From contig JACAAK010000005.1 in assembly GCA_025093985.1 (NCBI GenBank), forward strand, positions 1 through 64,000: a stretch of DNA of 64,000 nucleotides. The letters run 5' to 3'. The notes below the pieces were generated by a model. It was not told the DNA's origin. It searched no databases and saw only the letters and a list, made by a program, of their open reading frames with translations. Of the stretch, positions 34,280-45,600 are shown in pieces. This stretch comes from Calvatia gigantea. Lineage: Eukaryota > Basidiomycota > Agaricomycetes > Agaricales > Lycoperdaceae. Both the position numbers and the translations under genes were made by a program. Positions within the stretch are counted from its first letter, which is position 1. Each line of letters opens with the position of its first letter.

Positions 34280-35757
34280 TTTCGTTAGTGAAAGGATCAT
34301 GTCCTCGTTGGACTTCAAGTCAGCGAGCATTGGAAGTGAGCCTTATCGGCGGCAATTTAAGTAGCTGGCTGATCCCATGCTGGCCGTGGTGGTAAAAAAG
34401 CCCTTAACGCAGAGTTGCCAAGTCAGTATTAATGTTCCCAGAACTTCAGGGCTGAAAGCTTTATTGGCGGAGTGTAGATTGGTGGCCGACAAGTCTAGTG
34501 CGGAAATCCTAGTGCTTTGGCTGCCCCAGACGATGAATACATATCTAGAATGGCTCCTTTCTTACTGCATGTCCGCCCCACCTACTCGTCCAAGAGGAAT
34601 GGAGTGTGAGTTCAATCCCAGGTTCGCCTGGTCAGCAAGTTTTGTCCTAGGCCAAAAATATGGACTGATCAGAGCTGAGGCTTACTTTGTCCTAGGCAAA
34701 TGGTGGCCCCCTAGGATCTAGCCGGTGTATCTAAAGGGCACTTAGGAGTATACTTTAATCGCCAAATTTTTTACTTCTGAACTGCAGGAGGGGCTACTAC
34801 TCGCCCAAGCTGAGTGCAAATCAGGTGATGCAGCAACTCATCCAGGACGAAAAAGTTGATTGATTGCACAATTAAATCGCAAATGAAAGCATGGCTGGAG
34901 TTCTCTGAGTGGAAGTAGAACTCGTCGGGGACGAGTGGTGGGCGGACCATCTTAGGTCCCACGCCAACCGTCTTGGGCGACCAGATCCCTTCCCATCCTG
35001 GCCAACTTCGGTTCGGCTGACCGTGCCCAGAGCCAGCAGGTTCGAAACTGGACCCAAGCTGAGTTCAGAGGCACCCAATTTGGGGCAGCCCTAGTATGCT
35101 GCCTTTCATCTGGGGCGAATGCTGGGAATTTGGGGCTCCCAAAGCGCAACCTCTTCCAGGACATCTGCCGGGCCTCCAAAGGCAGCGAATTAAGCATTGG
35201 AAAACAAGTTTGATTAAACGAACCCGCCAATGCGCGCAAGAAATCATAACTAAAGGGGGTAATCTACTTCTGCCTGTTCACCTCTGGTAATCCTCCCCCT
35301 CTCCACTCAAGTCACTAAACTTCCCCAACCCGGTGCCTGGAAGGCTGGGGCGCGTGCTTCCCTTGAGCAGACGCGTCCTACGCCTAATCTTGGTTCAGAG
35401 GGCCTTCGGGCAATGGGCCGGGCAGCAGAACGAAATTTTCTGGTGCTGGAGATGAGGGGGGAAAACCAGAGGCCGAAACGCAGCTGGGGTGCTGGAGCCA
35501 TCTCCTTGTCGAAGTCAAGTCCTGGATCTAACCAGGGAGTGCTTCGGTTGCAGAGGGAGGCTTTTGCAACCCAACCGGGGCGTGTGGGCAGGGGGAAAAA
35601 GTGAGAGAGGAGGACGAGCAGGCTCTCCTTAAAAGCATGTCTGTCACAGTCGCAGTCACATTTTGCCTCTGTTTGGACTCGCGATGAACCCTTGATCTTG
35701 TGATAATAGGCATTGATCCTTCAATAGTGCACCAACCCTTCTCATCTCACCCCTGCA
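34280..35757. other. Intergenic, upstream of the dioxygenase gene
   Basis: No gene recognised. It contains scattered members of the TTCGTCC palindrome family, including ACTCGTC-GGG-GACGAGT at 34920-34936, where the outer arm bases have changed on both sides together. Confidence 0.5.
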
Positions 35758-37393
35758 ATGCCTCCTGCTGTTCCTCGCCCCCTGCACCAAGCTCCCATCG
35801 ACGGTATGAACAGCGACGGATACCTCCAAACACTCCTTTCAGATCCCAACCCAGCTATACAGGAAGCTCTCATGAAAGAGTTGATTCAGATTGCTGAGAA
35901 CGAGGGAGGGCCGATAGGGGAGGAAATTGCACCTGAGAAACTCATCCGGGAAGCCCTGGTGATATTTAACAATGCAGCAAAACGTGGCGAGGCTTCGCCT
36001 GAGCTTCAAGGTACTCTTGATTATCTTTGGCAGGAAAAGGGCCGCATTCACAACATTCGGCGCAACACAGCCCAGAAACTTGGCCTGAATTGGAATCTCT
36101 AGAAAATCGCTGATTTCAACACTGAAATCGAGACCATCACACTCCTGAAGCTCACCCAGTCATATCCTGCTGCTGGGAACTTCATCTGTGAAAGCGAGGA
36201 TATATATAATAAATGGTGGCACTGGCTTGTCCGCGCTAAACAGGCTGACTTGCGCCTCAAGCAGTGCAAACCAATCCAGGTGGTGGAATCCAGCATTATA
36301 CACACTGTTGAAGCGCATGAAGATATTGTTGTTCATGACGAGTGCACAGACGAAATCGTACTTATGGTTCTTCGAAGCTTTTGCAATGAAATTAGGGTCT
36401 TGGAGTGGCTGGGGAAGATAATTGCAAAAGCAGCTGATCTTTGTGGGGACTCTCACATGCGTTTTTTTTCTTTTCCTAGCTCCAGGTTAGTTTAATTAGA
36501 CTTCCATTTCCAGATGGAGGATCCGGGTTCCCTCCCTATCGTTGGTTTTTCTGCAGGCTCTCGTAGCAAGCCTCAGTCCTACTGGGTCCGGAACCTTCTT
36601 CGCAAAATGTCGGATGAGGCTGCCCTTGACTTCCGGAGGGAGCAAAGCAGTGCTTTTGCTCTCATATGGAACATCCTTCGCAAGCGTCTGCCCCCCGAAA
36701 TTCAGGACGAGTGGGTTGGCTGGTTGAAGGAGGGAAACTTTCCAGTGATGACCCCCGATTGGAAAGATCACGGCGATAACTGAGGAACATATTCTATTTG
36801 CATCGCTGATGAGAACATCAAATTTCATAATGCTGAGCTTGTGCTACCCACTGGTGTAATGGCTCAAAATTACGCCCGGTATGGTACCAGCTGGTCCTCC
36901 CCTTATAATAATCTTGGCTGATGCTACCATTCCAAGAGCAATGCATTTTGAGAACCAGCCTCACAGGTTTGCAGCAGCATTCGCAGCCGTTTGGCGTGGG
37001 AGTGACACCGACGGGGGCCATTTCTACCTTGGCCAGTGCGGTATTCAAGTCAAAGCGAGTAGTAATTCCCTCGTTGTGTGGCGGCCCAACCAGCTTCACG
37101 GGACCAGCCTTCAGAACTGCAAGCCAGAGGACTCTGATCCCTCCTTCCTTCAACAAGGTCTGGCGTTCGTCATGTCGGCCCGCCTTCCGACTGTTTGGGC
37201 TCGGTATTGGGCAAAAGTTGTTGAGGTGAAGGCAAAAGCCGAAGAACAGGCAGCCATTGAAGCCACCACTGCTGCTGTGGAGAAAGAAATTTCCGAAGAT
37301 CATGCAGGCGAAGAAGCAGACGACATTATCTACGGGGAGCCTGGAGACAACGACAGACTTCACAAGGTTCCAGTTGCCAACGCCACTGCTTAG
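35758..37393 (+). pseudogene. JBP/TET-like 2-oxoglutarate dioxygenase family protein, two premature stops
   Basis: The frame opens at MPPAVPRPLHQAPIDGMNSD, then runs through a helical region (EALMKELIQIAENEGG), AGSRSKPQSYWVRNLLRKMSD and IKFHNAELVLPTGVMAQNYAR. A ~59-nt intron joins the dioxygenase-like half: FENQPHRF, then GGHFYLGQCGIQVKASSNSL, VVWRPNQLHGTSL and GLAFVMSARLPTVW. GG.F.....I......N.VVW....HGT is the pattern of the second half of a double-stranded beta-helix dioxygenase with the distal metal-binding His. I link it to fungal JBP/TET relatives, which oxidise 5-methylcytosine, by memory of the family. In-frame TAG (36100-36102) and TGA (36781-36783) interrupt it. The proximal HxD/E is not secure, so activity cannot be claimed. 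Confidence 0.55.
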
Positions 37394-38313
37394 TTGAGTT
37401 CACTTTGCACACATCTTACCATTAAAGCATGCATTCCTTTATCTCAACTCACTAGGTTCAGGCATCAATGGTTCATCCAGGACAAATGAGAAGGTTGGGA
37501 TTGAGGCAGACGAGATCAGTGTGCCTTGTTTCAACAAACGGCGCATTGGAATGTGGAGAATAGTAGTTGTATTTGTGCAGTAGTGTTCATCCCGATTTCA
37601 GAATGAATAGCACGCACCACGGTCAGATTGGTGCCCTGCCATGTTCGTCCTGGATGAACATTGCGCAGCCAAGTGAGATTGATGCACGCAGCAATCTTCC
37701 TTGATGAGCGGGGTGCAGCTGCATAGCTGGATAAGTCCATTACACGACAATTTCCCTGGCATTAGTGCAGAGAGAAAGGTATAGGGTGAGACTGGCGATG
37801 CAGGCTTGGTTCCACTCACCCGAGAGCCCTCCCTCGCATGATTGCACGCCAACTTTTATAATCTGCCTCAGGTGCTCAGTTTATTCCCCGATCTTCAGTT
37901 AGGACGATTATTGAGAGTGTCCAAGCTTGTTGAGGCATTGCACTTGATATCGCATGAATGATGTGAACTTAGCACCTTATTTAATTATTTGTAAACATTC
38001 CCTTGTTCAAGTGTTAAGACCTCGCTCTGCCCTCCTGCCATTCTTCTCAGACAAAGGTGGCATAACAGAGGGGATGCTCGCTGTTTGTCTGCGGCGAGCT
38101 GCGCCCATCCACTAAAATTCACCGGAAATGAACCGTGCGTGATCGTTCAGCACTCCTACCTGTTTCTCGAATTTCATTGGTGCCCAGAGTCCTGCACTCA
38201 AACTACTTGCGTTAGGCCACCTGAGCGGCTTCAGTAGTCTTTCTTCCAAGAAGAAAACCATTTTATACATTCAAGAAAGCAACAAGGTAGGTACAAAATG
38301 GGGGGCCACTAAT
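37394..38313. other. Convergent 3' intergenic region with palindromes
   Basis: Between two convergent genes. It has palindrome family members near 37468 and at 37642-37660 (TGTTCGTC..GATGAACA, arm bases changed on both sides). No gene seen. Confidence 0.5.
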
Positions 38314-39977
38314 TTAAAGTCCTTCTTGAATTCTGAAGGACATGAACATGTCAACAAAGACAGAGTACGCCTGCTCCTCAGTTGGGCATTCAACCATGAA
38401 CTGCTCCAGGGTATCAGCAGCCCTAGTGGCAGTGACCCTGCTACCGATTAGTATGGCCTCCCAAGATCCCAAGGTCGAGCTTCAGACTTACTTGCCAAGA
38501 TAGATGCCAGATCTGGGACCACCCGGAACAATCCACCAAGAGTGTGGAGCTAAGGAGTGAGGCGCACTAGATGCCTTAAGGGGGAATGGAACGTTGACAG
38601 GGACCAACCTCTGGACCCGCCCCCGCATAAAGAGATCGACGAAGATTTCATTGGCTTGGGCGAGACCCCCCGGAGATTCGAGCATCCAAGTTTTGCCAAT
38701 AGGACCGGCATTCCGAGTTGCGGTCGTCCTGAAATTAATGATCAGTAATCAAACACTGCAGTCGCACCGGACGCTTACCTTCCAAGGTAGACTCCTGGGT
38801 TGTTCCCAACACCCACAACCCACCAGCGGGTATCATCATTGGCTGCGGGACTTCCGGCAGTCGAATTTGCGGTGTTTGCCATTTGCGTCCTCCGAGGTGT
38901 CCCAGCCAGTGGAGAACCAAAAAGTGGGCGAGCTGCCAAACCACTCCGAGCGCCAACGAGCTGGGAGTTCAACGAGAGTTGGTGATCGGGAGTTGAAGAA
39001 CCCTTTCCCTGTGGAAAGAAACATCTTTCCCTCTTTTGAGGGGTGGTAGAGGATGGCATTTCGGGCGACTCCGTTCCGCGACGAGGAGTGGATGATGGAG
39101 GTGGAGGAAGGGGGTGGGGAGCCTGCCAGAAAGCAGCATGGGGTTGTGCTTCAGCAGAATTGGGCACCAGTGGGGTTGCGGCTGCAGGAATGACCCCCGT
39201 ATTCTGCGGAGTATTCGGTGGAATAGCGGGGGGGGACGGGGTTGGTGGATTTAGACGAACCTTTTTGCAAGGTGTCCATGGTGGGGCTATAAAAAAGTGA
39301 TCGTCCCACTCAGGGGGGACCGGCCCAAGCAGGTTCTGGGCCTTGGCATATTGGTAGGCATGCGCAGCATCCTCTTCAGAGTGGTAGCCTCTGAACTGCG
39401 CATCAGGAATCTTGATGAGTGGTGCAACGGACGACCTTGTAAGATAGTCTCAGTGGGAATGAGGAGCAAACTAGAAAACCGCGCCCACCATGAAGTAAAC
39501 ACTCCGGTTTTTTTACCGTGGAAAACAACAAACGCTGTCTTTTTGCAGCTGCACATCAAATCAGTTGGTGTGCCTATCCAACCATCACAAGGGTTCTGCC
39601 CGAACTGTTCAGACACGGCTGGGGACGCAGGACTATGAGGGAGGGCTGAAGAACCGAGCGACAAGTCTCCCGAGCCAAACGTGAAGTGGAAAGAACCAGA
39701 TTGAGCCTCCATAGAGTCAACTTCTTCAATCATCTGAGAAGACATGAGCATAAAATCTGAATAATCTTCGGAAAGCATAGAATCTGAAAAACTATATCAG
39801 CAACTGTTCATTTACCCCAATCAGTGGACGTGCCTTGATCTGATGCCTCTGCACTTGCGCCCTGAGGGTCACCCCGAGAGCCTGCTCAACAGTAAGTTAA
39901 ATGACCAAGTATAATCAACCAGAATATGAATTACCAAAAGGGTCTGGGTCTGGCAACTGACTTTGGTTAGAATGCAT
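38314..39977 (-). CDS. Protein with RNase H1 N-terminal (viroplasmin-like) domains
   Basis: Minus strand from ATG 39977 (MHSNQSQLPDPDPFG) with several ~50-nt introns. One domain reads AFVVFHGKKTGVFTSW, then after a 53-nt intron VAPLIKIPDAQFRGYHSEEDAAHAY. This matches the RNase H1 N-terminal/caulimovirus VI fold that binds RNA-DNA hybrids or double-stranded RNA. A Pro/Ser-rich linker leads to two weaker repeats, WWVVGVGNNPGVYLG..QANEIFVDLFMRGRV and WWIVPGGPRSGIYLG..EEQAYSVFVDMFMSFRI, ending EGL and TAA at 38314-38316. No RNase H catalytic domain is present. Splices restore frame and I saw no premature stop. Its job in the cassette is unknown. Confidence 0.65.
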
Positions 39978-41278
39978 GGCTAGCCTTATCCTAAATGAAA
40001 TAAGTCCACCTTCATGGCAGGGGATATGCACAGGCACTTACAACCAGGAGAAAAAGGGGGGAAAGAAGGGGGAAGAAGGGCGAAAGAAAGAAAGAAAGTC
40101 AGACGTAATATGCTCCTCAAAGCCGACTTTTTAACTCTTGGGGGGACATATAGGTGCAAACAACAACATGAGGCCATTTTTAGCCAATCAGAGCTACTTC
40201 CGCGTTTTGGGGGACTTCTCTGGAAGATATTAGGTACGCTTTGTTTTTTTTTTTGTTTATTGGTGCGAGCATACCAGTGTTCATCCCCCTTCTGCGTCGC
40301 GCCCACTGCAATATATTTGATACCTCCATTGCTGCCATTATTTCATCAAGGGCAGACCCTGATCACGTTAAAATGAGTAGACTTACCACTTAAGGAACCC
40401 CTCAGACGTGTTCAACCCCTGTACAAATCCCACCGTGCCGAGAGGTTTGCACCAGGAGGAAGTCGATTGGTCCATGGCAGCATTTGAGAAGAACCAGAAA
40501 AACAATCCTTGTAGCGTAAAGACTAAGTGAAGTATAAGTACACCATTCGTCGGCGACGAACGCAGTGGTAATATCTCACAAAAATTGACTATCTACCCGT
40601 ACCCCGCCTACAACAAAAATGTTGTTGTAGTCGCCATTTTGTTTCAACCCACAGCAGGCTCAGCCTACCATTTGTCTGGAGAAGGAATCACATGGACGGG
40701 TGGGGGAATACGGCAGCTCAATGGAAGGTTGGGAAATCCCACTCTGATAAGGGGTTCGGGAACAAGAAATAGGCCAATAAGGGCACACGATGGTAATGAA
40801 GTAGCAACAACTAATACGCACGCAATGCAGTCCTGAATGTTCAGAGTTCGGGAAAAGAAATACGAGGAGGCCCAAGAAAGTATGCCAAGAGCAACTCATT
40901 CGAGTAGAGATAACATGCGCAGCGAGACTTTACGGCCCTTTCTTCAAAGTTCGCTCACCTTTCAATGCGGCTTTCGGGGGGACGGTGATGTTATTTAGTG
41001 ATCCCGGTTTGTGTGTTGGGGTGGAGTGCCTTGGTGATGCAGCAGCAGGAGCAAACGGATTAGGTTTCCGACTCGATTAAGGAGCACTTGGGTTTGCTGC
41101 AGTTGGTTCTGTCATTGGACATGCGTCGCGTGAGGAAATGAAGCCAGTGGAAAACAACTACACACTTGGGACAGGGCGGGGTTTTGGTAATGGACGTTTA
41201 GTCGACCCCGCTGCCTTCAGCATATTGCCAACTGCTGGTCAAACCCCCAATTCCATTTTAGTATGCTACTCAAGTGGT
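39978..41278. other. Intergenic region upstream of the RNase H1-N gene
   Basis: No gene recognised. It holds a GAAA-type simple repeat (40083-40097) and a perfect palindrome TTCGTCGGCGACGAA at 40546-40560, about 570 bp upstream of the start codon. Confidence 0.5.
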
Positions 41279-44190
41279 TCAGAGCAAATTTATTACCCAT
41301 CTGCTGGTCTGCACCAGAGCCTCCGCCTTGCTCCTGGTGCTTGAGTGAGCTTGTTGCGAGGCTTCCACGAGTTGAAATGTCAGTGAGGTCGCGTCGAGGT
41401 CGTTTTGAAGGAGGGCTGCGGTCAGCCTGGCTTGCAGAGCCACCCGTAGGTGCAGTTGGTCCTGTGGGTACTGCATCACATATGTTATCAGTATGATGCA
41501 ATGAAAGTGTACCGACTTACTCTCATCGTCCAGTGGCGAATTCCATTCACCATTATCGATATTCATCTGGTCGAGATCATCCAGAGGATTTGCACCCGTC
41601 TCACCAACATCCGTGTCATCAAAGCCAGCTGCCAAACCGGTACCATCATCAGTGGCAGGTGCCAACTCATCTAGTAGAACATGTGTTTGAGATGGTTTCT
41701 CAGACATGCAGGGTTTAACTCACCTTTCTCACTTTCCGATTGCAACCCTGATGGTATCTCGGGTTCTGAGGTCGAATCTGGAGTTCAAACATTACCAGCT
41801 ATCAAAAGTGAAACATAGATATATTTTACCATGAATTGAGGGTGCGCTTGAGCTTGTGGCATCACTCAAGTCCCCGCTATTTAACCCTGGCACTGGAGTA
41901 TCGAGTTGGTCGGCTGGAGGCACATCGTCATCGTCGTTGACAACAATTGGCTTGCGAGGACGCTTCTTTTTCTTGGGAGGTGGAGCTTCCTCATCTTTGG
42001 TGATCTCGTTTTCAATCCCTGAAGTCTCCTTGTCAACATCAGCATCCGGAATATGACCTTGCAGTAGCATGCAGAGTTCTGTAAAGGTCTGTTAGATATT
42101 AGGTAGAAGAGTACTTGGTAAAATGCAAACCTTCGTCAGGTTCCTTGTTTACAAACGCGTCAAACATGTTGCGCTTTCCGCATGCTACGCCTTTCATAAG
42201 AAGGTCAGCAGAGTCGCTCGCGAGCAGATGGATGACTTTGACTGTTTTTTCTTGGGGTTGGCGATGTGCACGTCCTCTGATCTGGCGTTCATCCTGAGCT
42301 GACCAGGGTTGGTCCTGGGGTCATTCAATCAGTAGCGGGCAGGCATTAACAGATAAGAACACTCACAAAGAAAATTACGACATCAGCTATGGAAAGATTA
42401 AGACCAGCAGAACCCACACTAGAGAAAATAAGAACCCTGCTGGGGTTCTTATCGTCATAGAGGTCCCTCACGCGGCGGTCCCTTTGGTCGAAAGAAATTT
42501 TTCCATTTATTGCCAGGCTGGAGACGTCATAGAGCTGCAAAACCTGGAGTGCAGGCCGTTAATCATGAGTTCATTTAGTAGAAAGATATACACACATTTT
42601 GGAGAAGTGGAGCCATTGACGGGAACTCTGCATATATTATGATGCGGCGGGTCCTCCGAATTTCGTTCTCAGGGATGACTGGGCCCTTCGGAAAGATGGG
42701 CTCTCCGTCTTCGAACTTAACGTCCTCAACATCGTCGTGCGTGAGATAGTGTGTGCATATTTTGGCGCAGACGTCCATCTTAGTGCTTCTCGCAGGAGCC
42801 CAATCCTCGAGTGAGCTAAATGTTGGCCAAGGGGCAGCGGGATCTTCTTTAGCATATCCCACTGCTGTGTGATATTCGAGGTAAAATTTCTGAAAAGTCC
42901 GTCAGTGGGCAGTTGATGTTGCTATCAACTTGAACACACCTTTGTGTGAATTCGGGCATTACTGCATGATAAAACCCTACTTTACCATGAGAAAATGCAG
43001 AAGGAGACTCATTTGAACCTTACGTGGCTTTAGCAGCTTCTGCTCGCTCTTGAATGACTGTCACCTCCCTGTCTGTGAGGTTTACAACACCGATAATCTC
43101 TACGTATGGAGGAAGGGTTACAAGTGCCGTTCCCTGCCAGTCACGACTTGCAGTCGTTCTGCGCAAAAAGTGGCCTCGACAATACCCTTGGAGGCGCCAG
43201 ACAATCTGGAGTTGTTCTGCGAGCGCAGCCTCTCCGTCATCGTCCAACTTCTTGGCTCTGCGAAGGTTGGAAGCGTCACTCTTTTCTTCAATATATGATG
43301 CATCATCAAAAAAGTGGGGGATGCCCACAAGCCGCGCTAAGGACGCGATATCCTCAAAGTAATTGAGTAAGTGAATCAGGCGCCATTTTTAGAGATTCTT
43401 ACCTTGGGGGCAGTGTGAAGTGGTGTTGCGGTCATAATGATTTTGATCTGCGCTTGTTGTAAAAGGCGAAGGGCAGCGGTATGTTTAGTTCCGACATTCC
43501 GCATGTGGTGGGCCTCGTCGACAATGATGGTGAGATACGATTCAACGAAGATGGTGCCAGTGAGTGCTTGCTTTGCTTCGGGTATATCCCAGGGGCGAGC
43601 ACCCTTCTGCTTCAGTTTTCGGTGCATCTTTTTGAAGTCATTGAAAAGTGCCTTCGCGAGACTGTTAGCAAAATTTAACTGCGAGTAGTAGGGCAGCATA
43701 CGGAATGGCTGGCAACGATGATGCAATTGTGTGCCTCTTGCTTCAAGCGATGTAGGGGGCCAAATGGTCCCCAAAAAAATTTCCCATCAGTTTGGCTATC
43801 GTACGTAAGAATGTCGACACTCTTTGGAAGAAAAAAAACTTTGAGTTCGTGAACCCATTGTGCAATGAGGGTTCCTGGACACAGGATAAGATGTGGCAGG
43901 GATGGGATCTTGTCAGCACCACCAAGAAAAGGCCTATGTGCTAGAATCACGGGGTATTAATAAGAGAGAGACAAGTCGGCATGAAAAGAACTCACTGAGG
44001 ACAAGAGAAATATGCCGGTTGTGACCCAAGATGGACTGGTTCAAAAACGCAATCAGTGCGAGCGCTTGAGCAGTCTTTCCAAGTCCCACTTCGTCTCCGA
44101 TGAGTACACCGGTCGTGTGTGCTGGGTCCTTCTCCTTCATAAACACACTGCGTATTATCGAGTAAACCCCAGCCAATTGGTGCCAATGTA
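41279..44190 (-). pseudogene. SNF2-family helicase, C-terminal part (ATPase core), separated from its N-terminus by an LTR element
   Basis: Continues the frame that starts at 53823. Motifs in order: Walker A region GDEVGLGKTAQALAL; ILCPGTLIAQW; Walker B/DEAH IIVDEAHHMRN; TATPLHTAPK; LVGIPHFFDD; HFLRRT; helicase C lobe RVLIFSSVGSAGLNLS; and motif VI DQPWSAQDERQIRGRAHR followed by VKVIHLLA. An acidic, Lys-rich tail (PPPKKKKRPRKP) follows. It fits a DNA translocase of the SNF2 class, possibly for chromatin or modified-DNA access. Introns are 45-60 nt. Between ASHSV and the next good segment near 43690 the frame does not join cleanly, so a small indel is likely. The last exon's frame is uncertain. 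Confidence 0.85.
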
Positions 44191-44195
44191 ACACC
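44191..44195. repeat. Target site duplication ACACC (left)
   Basis: ACACC immediately before the left LTR; the same five bases follow the right LTR at 52553-52557. Confidence 0.9.
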
Positions 44196-44741
44196 TGTTG
44201 AATCTCGCTCCGTACCACTACGTTGGTTCAGTCTATTTATAGCTGAAACGGGGTTCGAGTATTTCACCTTCAGAGGGTCGATAATAACGGACCATCACGG
44301 ACTACGTACGCAGTAGTTGTACCGCCCTTCTGGTAGTCGGTTATTCACTCCGCATGGAACCTTCTAGTACATGCGTCGTACACAGTATGCTCCACTTATG
44401 CTACTGGTAGTTAGACCTCACCCGTATAAGGGTTTAGAGTGCATAGACCAGGGATATTAGTATATATACCCTTATGTAGCATTGTAGTATGTAGGCCCTT
44501 TCGGGTATGCCTTTTGGCATAAGACACTATGTCTTCCTTCCTCTACGCTAGCTTCTTTAAGCATCGCTTCCCCTCTCCTCAAGACTCTCTGAGTACGCTG
44601 GTATAAGCAGGACTATGTCCGCTACCATGCGCCTCTCCTACTGGACCGTCTCCTGGATGAATACGACTACCCTCCACCGCTGATGCCTACACACTTAGGT
44701 AGTGTGAACTTATATTGGGATGTCTACTCGTTCTCTCAACA
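44196..44741 (+). mobile_element. 5' LTR (546 bp)
   Basis: Begins TGTTGAATC and ends CTCAACA. It contains a TATATATACC box near 44461. The same length as the right LTR; I noted about five differences, all transitions, so the insertion is fairly recent. Confidence 0.9.
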
Positions 44742-45116
44742 GGTTATGGGCCCCGACCGCCGCTCACTTGGACCGCATTAGCAACGCTGGTAGAGTTTGA
44801 GGAGGCTACGGTCACTTTCAACCTGGGAGACAGTGGTGCCTTTGGTCCACTTGATACCCTGTCTGACCCATGTTGTGAACGCGTGCACTACGCACAGCAG
44901 TCCTACATGATGCTGACACGTTGTTACCCGTTCTTGGTTTTTGATCTGGCAAACTATCATCTCCGGTCTGGTTCGACCACTTTAGGTCCACTCCCCATTC
45001 TGGGTTGCAGCAGAACTGTTCCGCTCTGGTTGCTCCACCTCTGTTCTGGTATTCTCTCTCTGATCGACGACAACGCTTTGGGCTTTCTGGGATTCTCTTC
45101 AGATCCGCCTCAGTAA
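44715..45116 (+). CDS. ORF crossing the LTR/internal border, unknown
   Basis: 133 codons starting inside the LTR. The truncated copy at 2830-3258 (minus strand) keeps the same frame open, with a handful of residue changes up to its end, where the frames diverge. No recognised domain; rich in Leu, Cys and Pro. It may be a genuine small element protein or a by-product of a conserved leader sequence. Confidence 0.3.
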   Translation: MGCLLVLSTGYGPRPPLTWTALATLVEFEEATVTFNLGDSGAFGPLDTLSDPCCERVHYAQQSYMMLTRCYPFLVFDLANYHLRSGSTTLGPLPILGCSRTVPLWLLHLCSGILSLIDDNALGFLGFSSDPPQ

Positions 45117-45600
45117 TTTACTATATGATGTATCATCTATGCTGAGCATTACGCTCCGCTTTGCTGGTAAATTAGCTGGTCTTAGTGACCGCAATAATAC
45201 CGCAGTGTCAGGAAAATTATAAGTCTTGTGTTCTTGTGTTTCAAGTCGATTGGGCAAGTCCCGCCTTGAGTAGAATAACACACCACGAGCATACATATAA
45301 CTGAGCTATTTGACCCACTTAAGCTGGCAGCTATAAGCCGCTAAGGCCCGCTTAATCAAATAAAGCTGGGATATAGAAAATATCTTTGAGAAGTCCGCTG
45401 TTTGTTCCTTCACTTCAGGCTTCAACGCTTTACCCCTTCCATGTCTATTTGACTACCACTTTATTCTTTCTATGGATAGCTCATGCGCTTTAAGCACTTT
45501 ATGCCAAGCTAAGGCAGTGGGCCACCGCATTTGCAGCGCTTACGTTGGTATGGTAGACAGCGGCCGCAAGGCTAGCAGCACCAATAAAACCATGGCATTA

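Noticed and set aside
40900..41110. Possible tRNA or small RNA between the RNase H1-N gene and the helicase
   Set aside because: No acceptor/T-arm pattern (GTTCRANNC with paired arms) was found here or elsewhere in the window by eye.
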